Source: Dromaius novaehollandiae
Lineage: Eukaryota > Chordata > Aves > Casuariiformes > Dromaiidae
DNA: 64,000 bases
NCBI RefSeq assembly: GCF_036370855.1
Contig: NC_088099.1
Coordinates: 155,643,517 to 155,707,516 of the forward strand
Direction of reading: 5' to 3'
Part shown: piece by piece, positions 30,801-36,331 of the stretch
How positions within the stretch are numbered: position 1 is the stretch's first letter
Layout: each line of letters begins with the position of its first letter
Made by a program: the position numbers and the translations under genes
Notes under the pieces: model-generated
Seen by the model: only the letters and a program-made list of their open reading frames with translations
Database searches by the model: none
What the model was told of the DNA's origin: nothing

Positions 30801-32265
30801 AATATTGCAGAAGACATACTGCATATAGCATATACTTATAATAGGGAGAATTCATGATGGTCTAAGTCTCTTACATAAGTGGTCTAAACCAAATAATGAA
30901 CAGAAGTTACAGAAGGTCAGAAAAGTTCCAATAAATTCAGAGTATCACACCAGTGTGAACATTACTCATAATACAAGAGGATAACTACATAGTTTTTGAG
31001 CATCACCTAAGAATATGGAAGAATATAATATTACTAGTAGTACAGAATCAAGGTCTAACACTTTATGAATGTGCAATATTATAAATGGCATGCAGCTGTA
31101 GTATTTGCAATCAGAGATATGCAGAACATTTACCTGGTAAATTGACTCTCACACATAGTTTACATAAGCAGGTACTATACATGAAAAAGGATATATAGTA
31201 TAGCATGTGCTTTTACAATTAGTATGTCATAAGAATTTATTGTTTAAAATAATGGTAATATTAATGAAGGTAGGTACTTTAAACAGCTCAGATGTATACT
31301 TAATTTTTGAATCGTGTGCTTGAACATTTGGTAAATAAAACTCTGTACAAATGGCAGATAAAATAATTTCAACTTTTTAAAAATGAAAGCTATATCTTTC
31401 TGTAGTATGTGGCATCTTCACCATGCTTCAGAATACTGTCAATCCTAAGTCAAGTTCCAACCTCATAATAACTCAACTTTTACACCATGTCACACATTAC
31501 GTGCACACACTAATACACTTGTGCATTAAAAAAAAATGCTGCTTCATTTCAGTAAGCTGAACAGAAATTTCTACAAGAAAATGATGACATCTAGTTTCCA
31601 ATGACAGATTATCTACATATTAAAATGTATATGCTAACAGTAGTAATTCTATTTTAAAATACATCTGTGTTACATATTTATAGAGAAATCATGGAGGTAT
31701 GAACATAAAAACAGAGATAGCCACTGAAATCAACAACTAACTGCATTACAGCTCGGTTACAATCAAAATAATGAATGTGTAAAAATGCTAATTTACTCAG
31801 CAAAGTTGCTTGACACAGATGTTCAGGGTGATCTGAACTCATTTTTACATGTAAAAAAATCCCTGATGTCAAATAACCAGGGCTTGATACTTCTATCCAA
31901 TGTTAAGAATGAAATACGATGTATGATCTGTAGTGCTGATATTGTTTGGAAATTTCTCTATGGTTTGAAAAGCAAAATGCATTTTTTTCTTTTTTTTTAG
32001 AGGCTGCATGGTTGACAGAGTTCACTGGCCATGAGATTACACAATACAGTATCTACAATATGTATTTTCTGAGGACAAGCTACACTGCAAACTATAGTTC
32101 CAGCCTTCTATCAGGTGGATAACTACTGATCAGCCTGTGGTCTGTTTCAAATGCACACTGGTCTGAAGTATAACAATTTTGAAAAAAAAAAAAAAAAAAA
32201 AAGGATACTTATAATTTATATGGTCTTGGGCTCTCAAATCCTTTGTCTCCTTTCTTCCTATTCAT
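738..32265 (-). CDS. TAF2: TAF2, TFIID subunit 2 (17 coding exons, 3' part outside window)
   Basis: TAF2 is a subunit of the general transcription factor TFIID. With TAF1 it contacts core promoter DNA around the initiator and downstream region. Seventeen exons on the minus strand join in frame to 741 codons (2223 bases), matching the vertebrate protein from its N-terminus ([10 protein letters not shown]) to the start of the HEAT-like repeats (ending SYFLQK). Residues 1 to about 515 have the fold of an M1 aminopeptidase. The zinc-binding HExxH of active M1 enzymes is replaced by QALAQ at residues 338-342, so it is a catalytically dead pseudo-peptidase. A basic stretch (RRNKKKK, about 587-593) looks like a nuclear localisation signal. 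The human protein is about 1199 residues, so the C-terminal part lies left of position 1. Exon phases all agree, with no frameshift or stop; the only exception to GT-AG is intron 1. Identification is very secure; the very 5' end is uncertain. Confidence 0.97.
2633..2655. repeat. poly-T tract (23 T)
   Basis: A run of 23 T on the plus strand (poly-A in the TAF2 sense) inside intron 16. It may be a retroposon tail or simple slippage; no retroposon body was recognised next to it. Confidence 0.9.
4194..4446 (-). CDS. TAF2: TAF2 coding exon 16
   Basis: Encodes the last base of Asp610 and residues 611-694 ([20 protein letters not shown] and on to ACFCLAK). It contains the first HEAT-like helical repeats after the M1-like domain. 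At 253 bases it is the longest exon in this window. Acceptor TCTTAG, donor GTGAGA. The next intron (879-4193, 3.3 kb) contains a 23-base poly-T tract at 2633-2655 and nothing else recognised. Confidence 0.97.
4545..4665 (-). repeat. CR1-type LINE 3' fragment
   Basis: AGAATCACAAAATAGTTAAG followed by GGTTGGAAGGGAT and a GTCATCTCC block is the reverse complement of the conserved 3' end of avian CR1 LINEs; a later TCCAACCCTC also fits. The copy is old and 5'-truncated, lying in TAF2 intron 15. Its presence points to a bird or other sauropsid. The far edge is uncertain. Confidence 0.8.
6169..6234 (-). CDS. TAF2: TAF2 coding exon 15
   Basis: Encodes the last base of Arg588, residues 589-609 ([21 protein letters not shown]) and two bases of Asp610. 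With the end of exon 14 it forms a basic RRNKKKK cluster, a plausible nuclear localisation signal, followed by an acidic linker. Acceptor AAATAG, donor GTAAGT. The next intron (4447-6168, 1.7 kb) carries a CR1 fragment. Confidence 0.95.
7039..7148 (-). CDS. TAF2: TAF2 coding exon 14
   Basis: Encodes residues 552-587 ([20 protein letters not shown] and on to CHSKSR) and two bases of Arg588. Acceptor ATTAAG, donor GTAAGA. The next intron (6235-7038, 804 bases) has nothing recognised. Confidence 0.96.
7249..7363 (-). CDS. TAF2: TAF2 coding exon 13
   Basis: Encodes the end of Val513 and residues 514-551 ([20 protein letters not shown] and on to GTQKYV), a beta-sandwich-like segment after the pseudo-catalytic domain. 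The acceptor is TTTTTAG; a U12-like branch site lies 12 bases upstream of the exon. Donor GTAGGG. The next intron is only 100 bases (7149-7248), the shortest in the gene. Confidence 0.96.
7364..9246 (-). other. TAF2: TAF2 intron 12, U12-type GT-AG
   Basis: The donor GTATCCTTTTT (9246 down to 9236) matches the U12-type consensus GTATCCTTT exactly. TTCCTATAC at 7382-7374 resembles the U12 branch consensus TTCCTTAAC (7 of 9) and lies 12 bases before exon 13, within the narrow spacing typical of minor-spliceosome introns. No other GT donor in the two genes has the GTATCC form. Splicing by U11/U12 is inferred. Confidence 0.85.
9247..9401 (-). CDS. TAF2: TAF2 coding exon 12
   Basis: Encodes residues 462-512 ([20 protein letters not shown] and on to LIKQW) and two bases of Val513. 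The donor must be placed at GT|GTATCC to give Trp-Val-Asp-Gln across the junction; the intron therefore starts GTATCCTTTTT, the U12-type (minor spliceosome) consensus. Intron 12 (7364-9246) is 1.9 kb and otherwise unremarkable. Confidence 0.96.
10633..10768 (-). CDS. TAF2: TAF2 coding exon 11
   Basis: Encodes the last base of Asn416 and residues 417-461 ([20 protein letters not shown] and on to EFMLQ). Helical part of the M1-like region. Acceptor TTTCCAG, donor GTAAAT. The next intron (9402-10632) is 1.2 kb with nothing recognised. Confidence 0.96.
14961..15035. repeat. 16-bp perfect inverted repeat
   Basis: TAATATATGCCTTGGG at 14961-14976 is exactly complementary to CCCAAGGCATATATTA at 15020-15035, with a 43-base loop. 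It lies in TAF2 intron 10, about 50 bases beyond the exon 10 donor. It may be a small inverted-repeat element remnant or an RNA hairpin close to the splice site. Confidence 0.9.
15088..15173 (-). CDS. TAF2: TAF2 coding exon 10
   Basis: Encodes residues 388-415 ([20 protein letters not shown] and on to GKEKD) and two bases of Asn416. Acceptor TTTTTAG, donor GTATGT. It is short (86 bases), but its frame joins both neighbours and the sequence follows human TAF2 closely. The next intron (10769-15087, 4.3 kb) starts with a 16-bp perfect inverted repeat only about 50 bases beyond the donor. Confidence 0.95.
16813..16912 (-). CDS. TAF2: TAF2 coding exon 9
   Basis: Encodes the last base of Trp354 and residues 355-387 ([20 protein letters not shown] and on to HWIKQ), in the M1-like catalytic domain region where the third zinc ligand helix of active enzymes lies. 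Acceptor TTATAG, donor GTAATA. The next intron (15174-16812) is 1.6 kb with no recognised feature. Confidence 0.95.
18438..18551 (-). CDS. TAF2: TAF2 coding exon 8 (degenerate HExxH site)
   Basis: Encodes the end of Ser316, residues 317-353 ([20 protein letters not shown] and on to FISRMS) and two bases of Trp354. It holds QALAQQFFG at 338-346, aligned with HELAHQWFG of active M1 peptidases: both zinc-ligand histidines are Gln and the catalytic Glu is Ala. Acceptor ATCTAG, donor GTAAGT. The next intron (16913-18437) is 1.5 kb and shows nothing recognised. Confidence 0.96.
19124..19308 (-). CDS. TAF2: TAF2 coding exon 7
   Basis: Encodes residues 255-315 ([20 protein letters not shown] and on to YASMSIF) and two bases of Ser316. 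It enters the catalytic-like domain; the segment [12 protein letters not shown] occupies the place of the M1 exopeptidase GAMEN motif, which is not conserved here. Acceptor TTTTTAG, donor GTTAGT (a weaker donor). The next intron (18552-19123) is 572 bases with only a T/A-rich patch. Confidence 0.96.
20608..20839 (-). CDS. TAF2: TAF2 coding exon 6
   Basis: Encodes the end of Arg177 and residues 178-254 ([20 protein letters not shown] and on to DPYMHE). This is the end of the M1-like N-domain, including the conserved MVAVSNGDL motif that resembles the M1 'A(I/V)SNG' signature. Acceptor CCCTAG, donor GTAATA. The next intron (19309-20607) is 1.3 kb with no recognised feature. Confidence 0.96.
21232..21373 (-). 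CDS. TAF2: TAF2 coding exon 5
   Basis: Encodes the end of Glu130, residues 131-176 ([18 protein letters not shown] and on to GYQNST) and two bases of Arg177. The stretch [17 protein letters not shown], shared with exon 6, is a TAF2 signature corresponding to the M1 aminopeptidase N-domain. Acceptor ACTGCAG, donor GTAAGA. The next intron (20840-21231) is only 392 bases and shows nothing notable. Confidence 0.96.
22708..22826 (-). CDS. TAF2: TAF2 coding exon 4
   Basis: Encodes the end of Gln90, residues 91-129 ([20 protein letters not shown] and on to WKHVD) and the first base of Glu130. Acceptor GACAG, donor GTAAAG. The phase agrees with both neighbours (1 + 39 codons + 1 = 119 bases). The next intron (21374-22707) is 1.3 kb with no recognisable content. 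Confidence 0.95.
26768..26818. repeat. AT-rich simple repeat
   Basis: Alternating AT with short T runs (ATTAATATATATATATTT and similar) in TAF2 intron 3. Directly to its left, 26721-26767 contains three imperfect copies of ATGAAAGTACAG. Low-complexity DNA; no gene. Confidence 0.85.
28180..28195. repeat. poly-A tract
   Basis: Sixteen A residues on the plus strand after GGAAAAAGG in TAF2 intron 3. Simple sequence. Confidence 0.85.
28841..28876. repeat. 18-bp tandem pair
   Basis: GAATATTCCTATTTAAAG is followed directly by GAATATTCCTGTTTAAAG (one mismatch). The unit contains GAATATTC, and the junction forms the palindrome AGGAATATTCCT. Located in TAF2 intron 3. Confidence 0.9.
29593..29753 (-). 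CDS. TAF2: TAF2 coding exon 3
   Basis: Encodes residues 37-89 and two bases of Gln90, starting [15 protein letters not shown]. It is part of the beta-rich N-terminal M1-like domain. Acceptor TTTGTAG, donor GTAAGTG. The following intron (22827-29592, 6.8 kb) is the longest in the window. It is AT-rich and holds a poly-A run at 28180-28195, an 18-bp tandem pair at 28841-28876 and AT-repeat DNA at 26768-26818, but I recognise no second gene. Confidence 0.95.
30570..30624 (-). CDS. TAF2: TAF2 coding exon 2
   Basis: Encodes the end of Leu18 and residues 19-36 ([18 protein letters not shown]), the first strand of the M1-like N-terminal domain. The acceptor is read as CAC|G rather than CAG|C, because only the former keeps frame with exon 1 and restores the conserved Leu-Thr-His. 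The donor is GTAAGT. The following 816-base intron (29754-30569) shows nothing recognisable apart from A-rich patches. Confidence 0.92.
30737..30761. repeat. (TG)n(TA)n microsatellite
   Basis: TATGTGTGTGTATATATATA and a few more TA units within TAF2 intron 1. Likely polymorphic in length. Confidence 0.85.
32182..32202. repeat. poly-A tract next to TAF2 exon 1
   Basis: Twenty-one A residues on the plus strand, so U21 in the TAF2 pre-mRNA, beginning 11 bases downstream of the start of intron 1. U-rich stretches just after a weak donor are known to help U1 recruitment through TIA-type proteins, which may matter for this unusual donor. Confidence 0.85.
32213..32265 (-). CDS. TAF2: TAF2 coding exon 1 (start codon)
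   Basis: Encodes residues 1-17 ([17 protein letters not shown]) plus two bases of Leu18. The start was chosen because it matches the internal Met of the human protein, which has about ten extra residues upstream that I cannot find here. The exon ends TT, followed by ATAAGT rather than GT. Extending to the first GT would add a stop codon (TTA TAA). Joining to exon 2 as TT+G gives Leu-Thr-His-Gln, as in the human protein. A CAG directly before G-ATG (about 32267-32269) could be a splice acceptor for a 5' UTR exon in the CpG island. Confidence 0.88.
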
Positions 32266-32960
32266 CCTGAACAGCAGCACTAAGCACACACTGCTGACCG
32301 TCAGACAGGCATCAACATCGTCCTCACTTGATGGGTCCTTAGCTTTTTCCCCGTGTCACGCTGTATCTGATCACGCATCGCCCCAGCGGGTCTGTGACTC
32401 CCAACCGTCAGGCATCTTCAGCTCGAACAAGCACCATAATTATAACACGAACAGCATTGAGGCTTCCCACGCAACCTTTTGTGAGTGCGCCACACGACCC
32501 CTCTCTCCACCGGGGGGATGGTACCAGTTCAGAGGCGCCGCTGGCTTCTTCTCCGGAGAAGCTACGGAGACCAATCGGTCCAGAGACAGCGCCTCAGGCG
32601 AGCAGCGGGGCCCGGCCGCGGGGCCCCTGCTCCAGGGATAGGCGGCGGGGCACAGGCCGGCGGGGGAGGCGGCCGGGAGCGCGAGGGCCGCGGCGGAGCC
32701 GCCCGCGGCTCGGCCTTACGGCCGCTGCAGCTGCTCCGCGCGGCGGCTGGGCCGGGGGCTGCCGCGGCTCGTCCTGGTGCGGGGCTGCGGGCGGCCGCCA
32801 GCCGGCATGGAGCGCGCGGCCGCCAGGCGAGCGAGGGCGGCCCCGCGGGCGCGGCGCGGTCTCTACAGCCCGAGCGAGGCTCCTTGCTCCGCTTCGCGCC
32901 CGCCGGGCCCCGCGCCGCCAACGCTCCCCGCCGCTGCAGCGGCCGCCATTTTGTTAGCAA

Positions 32961-32987
32961 CCTTTCACCCCGCCGGGTGAAAGGTCA
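32961..32987. promoter_or_regulatory. hairpin and DR1-like element in TAF2 CpG island
   Basis: CCTTTCACCC at 32961-32970 is complementary to GGGTGAAAGG at 32975-32984 with a 4-base loop. The right arm continues into GGGTGA-A-AGGTCA (32975-32987), which fits a DR1 nuclear-receptor element (RXR/HNF4/COUP-TF type). Function is inferred. Confidence 0.5.
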
Positions 32988-33149
32988 CATCCACCTTGGA
33001 GGCTGCTCTCTTTTATAAAGGGGGAAAGTCTTCTGCAGCCGGGCTGGATCTCCAGAACGCTGCCTCTCGGGAGCGGTCATAAGTGAAAAAATGAAAATAA
33101 TAAAAAAGAAAAATAAACCAAGAGGATAAATGGCCAGGGGGAGGGGCGT

Positions 33150-33159
33150 GCGCATGCGC
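33150..33159. promoter_or_regulatory. NRF1 site 1
   Basis: GCGCATGCGC, the full palindromic NRF1 core, flanked by T and G, in the TAF2 CpG island. An ETS-like TTCCGG follows at 33169-33174. NRF1 commonly drives housekeeping CpG-island promoters. Confidence 0.75.
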
Positions 33160-33212
33160 GCTACTGGCTTCCGGCGCAGACAGCGCGCAGCGAAGCGCGG
33201 GACACAGGGTTC

Positions 33213-33222
33213 GCGCATGCGC
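33213..33222. promoter_or_regulatory. NRF1 site 2
   Basis: A second exact GCGCATGCGC palindrome, 63 bases from the first, followed by a GC box (CCCGCCCCGG, 33231-33240). Confidence 0.75.
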
Positions 33223-33479
33223 ACATCGCCCCCGCCCCGGGGTGTCATGGCGGCGGTGGGAGGAGGTGGCAGCCGGGCTCCGTCCTCAGCGTCCGCTCGT
33301 CCCCGCGGGGGGCCGTAACCCCGCGGCTGGAGGAGCTGCCTATGCCGGGCAGGGAGGGGGTTTTCCAGCACAGCTGCTCGCCCGGCCGCGGGGCGGGAGA
33401 GGAAGGGCTCAGCCAGCAACGCAGGCGCCTGCCTCCGCTAGGAGTCCGGGGGTGACCATCCGCCAGGAACGGCCCGGCT

Positions 33480-35390
33480 CTTCTCAGCAACCCCCCTGCA
33501 CAGGACCGCGAGAGCCGAACGTGCTTGTTTACTCTGCTGTGCCACAGCCACGAGGGTTTCCACTGACCACACGGGCACTAGGGCCGGAAAGCAAACAGCT
33601 ACAGCCCTTCTTTGGCAGAGCGCATCTCTTATCTGCCATCAGTCATATCTTCCCTGTAAGGCTGAGATCCACAACATACTTTCTGGTTCTGACTTGCAAT
33701 CAGATTTATTTCAATTGCAAGAGTATCTGTCATCTTAGGTTTTGGTGGAGGATCCCGTTTTCCAAAGGCCACAAATGAGAATACCCCAACTCACTGCTGC
33801 AGCTTTCAACACACTACTGCAGGCTGCCAAGACTCATTCTGGCTGTGAAATCTGCCACCTTAGAATGCAGCATTTAGCTGTATTGCTTCTGCAGTGCATA
33901 CAGTAACATATCTAACTTGCTGCTAAATCTACCAGAGACCATGAATCAGAGCTCCTAGTACCTAAGTCTATTACCCATAAAATCCACCCTGATTGCTTAC
34001 ATGCTTGCAAAGCTCTTGGTACCAGCATTTTCACTAGTCAAAGTTCCTTGCAGCTACCAAGGATGCTGCCAGTTTGACAAGGCAGCAGCTAAGTCTACTT
34101 GAAATGAACAAAGTATGTCTGAACTTAACTCATTAGGGGCCATATTCAAAGACATATCCAACACAGACTGACAAGAAGAAAGGAAAAACACTGCAGTCTT
34201 CATTTTTAAATCAAAAAAGACTGAAGACAGCAGCAGTGTTGCTGGAGATGCAGCACAAATTCTCACCTTGTGGCTGTGTCCCATGCCATCTTCCCTCACG
34301 CTCAAAGTATACTGTTGAGTTTAATAGCAGGAGGACACAGTATCAAATTTCTTCGTAACCTGGATTTGTTCTAAGCAAGTTTTGATTCATCTTTCTGTGT
34401 TAAAGGAAGCAGCTGCATCAAATAAGCTAATATAAATATCCCCTCATTCTTTTCCCCCAAAGAGCAGTTCTTGAGATTTAGAAAGTGTCATCTCATTCTG
34501 AATGTTTAACAAACCAAATCACAAGTATCATGAAGAAATGTGTAGAATTATACATTCAAAGATAATTTAGATAATACTGAGTGCAATGATTCAGGTTTAT
34601 GACACAGCACTATTTGAGTAATACTTAAATTCTTAGTTATTTCACAAACAAGAACTATGTAAAAATAAGTTTGTTGCATCACAGACTACAAGGCTATTAC
34701 TTGTCTTCTGTATTTCAACCAAGGAACCTTATATGAAGCAGCTGAAGCTATTTCTAAGACTTTAATATTTATACTGCTGTTGCTCTCTCTGAGCATGGAG
34801 CATCTGGGGCTGTTAAAGGAAAGGAGCACAGCTGTTGGAACCAAACAGTCAACAAGGCAACTCTTCCAGGGAGAGACATTATAAGCCAGAGTTTCTACTC
34901 AACTGGGTCAAACAACACACTTCTATTGTATGCTCCACAAGTATGAAACACCCTACTTGTGTCCTGCATCAGTAAGCCAGAAGAAGCAGAGCTCAGGAAA
35001 TAGTTTTTAATTCAGCCTCTTATCTATAATAAAATTCCTAGGATGTGTGCACCCATTTTAAGAGTTATGTCTGATTTTTAGTTTCTTTCCTCTGCTCACT
35101 GCTCACAGCATTTGGTATGTCAGGCATTCCAAGACCTTTCACACATTACATCTCAGTTTTATGCAGCAATCTACCTAAAAACAATTTAATAATATTTGAA
35201 AAAATGTCTAATAATAATGTTCACTGACAAATGCAAACAATTTTTTAATAATTAAGAAATTTTAATTTTGGGCACTCTACTGTGTAGCAATACTACAGCA
35301 ACACTTGTTCCATTGATCTACATGGAATGTAGATCTACCTGAAGTTTTAAGGCACAATTTCAAAATGTATGTACTTGCTAGAAAAACAAC
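33480..35390. other. intergenic, TAF2 promoter to DSCC1 3' end
   Basis: About 1.9 kb of mostly AT-rich DNA between the TAF2 CpG island and the DSCC1 3' UTR. No conserved coding exon, RNA gene or repeat was recognised; open frames here are short and unlike known proteins. Confidence 0.7.
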
Positions 35391-36222
35391 CAAAAAAATT
35401 TACAAAGTTTTATTTTATAAGTTCTCTTTAAAGCAAAGACAGTCTTCCATGAACCATTAATTTCACATTAACTACACTCCAATGGCAGTTTATAGAAAGT
35501 GGTACATCTTGTAACACAATGTCCAAATACTTTCCCACATCTTCATACTGGATTTTACAAATCTGATTATTACGAAACTTGTTCTTTGCAATATTTAAAA
35601 GGTAATTTTGCCAAGTGTTGAGATGTCAAGAGCTTGTGCCAATAAACATCCATACTTTTCCATTATATGTTATTCACAAAAACATGACTACAAGAATAGC
35701 CACCTTCCAAAATTATGGCCAGTGTAGTCTCAGACAGGAATAATTATTTATGAGCTTGTCAAGGTATACAGCATTCAACATGTCACCATTGCTATAAAAT
35801 CTCAATGTTTAAGAACTTTCACTGATAGGCAAATGACTAAGCATTCCATTTCGCTGTTGAAAAACCTATATTCAAGTATTATGGTAAAGGATTTAATTTT
35901 TAATGTCAGTCTTCGGTTTATGGACAGACAGTTAAAGCGTATTCAAGGAGTAGCTTGATTCCTGGCTTGACTATATATACAAAGGGAAAAGATGACGGGG
36001 AAAGGAAGGTGGAAACAGGTTGCAGACAATGTGCTTTCTTTGAAGAGGCAAGTTCCCCTGCACTCTACTTAGCTGAGCAGAAAACAGAATTCATTCAAGA
36101 AACTTAGCTGCTTTAACTTGAGAACGCTGTATAAAGTTGATTAATGACTCCTTCCCCCAAAGGACAGGAAGAAGCAACACTGTTATTCCATCCAGTATTT
36201 TCAGTTCTTAAAACAAGACTTG
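35390..36222 (-). other. DSCC1: DSCC1 3' UTR (probable)
   Basis: Sequence between the DSCC1 stop and the first convincing poly(A) signal followed by a T/GT-rich element. AT-rich, with no further open frame of interest. The end is inferred from motifs only. Confidence 0.5.
35409..35414 (-). terminator. DSCC1: poly(A) signal AATAAA, DSCC1
   Basis: AATAAA on the minus strand about 810 bases after the stop, followed within 15-35 bases by TTTTTTTGGTTGTTTTT, a typical U/GU-rich downstream element. Other AATAAA-like strings are nearby, so the site used is not certain. Confidence 0.55.
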
Positions 36223-36331
36223 TTATGAGATGGGTCTTCTAGAATTATAAACTTTAACACCATTCAGCGTTGAGGAACGGGCATACTTGGTCAGAAGTGC
36301 ACCAACTGTCTGCTTCTCTGCACATAAGTCT
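36223..36331 (-). CDS. DSCC1: DSCC1 coding exon 9 (stop codon)
   Basis: Encodes the end of Gln354, residues 355-389 (DLCAEKQTVGALLTKYARSS and on to NSRRPIS) and TAA at 36225-36223. Acceptor CTATAG. The C-terminal NSRRPIS is identical to the human end, so the stop is secure. Confidence 0.97.

Larger units (their letters stand above)
30625..32212 (-). other. TAF2: TAF2 intron 1, AT-AC boundaries
   Basis: Read on the minus strand the intron starts ATAAGTATCC and ends TTCCAGCAC. With these ends exon 1 and exon 2 give Lys-Leu-Thr-His-Gln in frame; GT-AG at the nearest sites gives an immediate TAA. ATAAGT is the donor form known from U2-type AT-AC introns such as those in sodium-channel genes. A 21-base T run follows the donor at once (32182-32202), and a pyrimidine tract precedes the acceptor. 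A TG/TA microsatellite lies at 30737-30761. An assembly or reading error is the main alternative. Confidence 0.8.
32480..33480 (-). promoter_or_regulatory. CpG island, likely TAF2 promoter
   Basis: A roughly 1-kb block is far richer in G+C and CpG than its surroundings and lies just upstream of the first TAF2 exon. It contains a CCAAT (32571-32575), a YY1-like CAAAATGGCGGCC (minus strand, 32941-32953), GC boxes near 33230-33240 and two NRF1 palindromes. I cannot place the transcription start precisely; a 5' UTR exon spliced to 32266 is possible. The island's long GC-rich open frames look like artefacts of base composition. Confidence 0.85.

Noticed and set aside
32562..32960. 132-codon minus-strand open frame upstream of TAF2 exon 1
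   Set aside because: Pro/Arg/Ala-rich artefact of the CpG island; it does not join to TAF2 in a way that matches the family.
32394..33018. Long plus-strand open frames rich in Arg, Ala, Gly and Pro in the TAF2 CpG island
   Set aside because: They overlap in several frames at once, have the composition expected of GC-rich DNA and resemble no known protein.
33247..33318. Plus-strand ATGGCGGCGG open frame of 23 codons
   Set aside because: Good start context but very short, with no donor giving a recognisable continuation; ATGGCGGC is also a common promoter motif.
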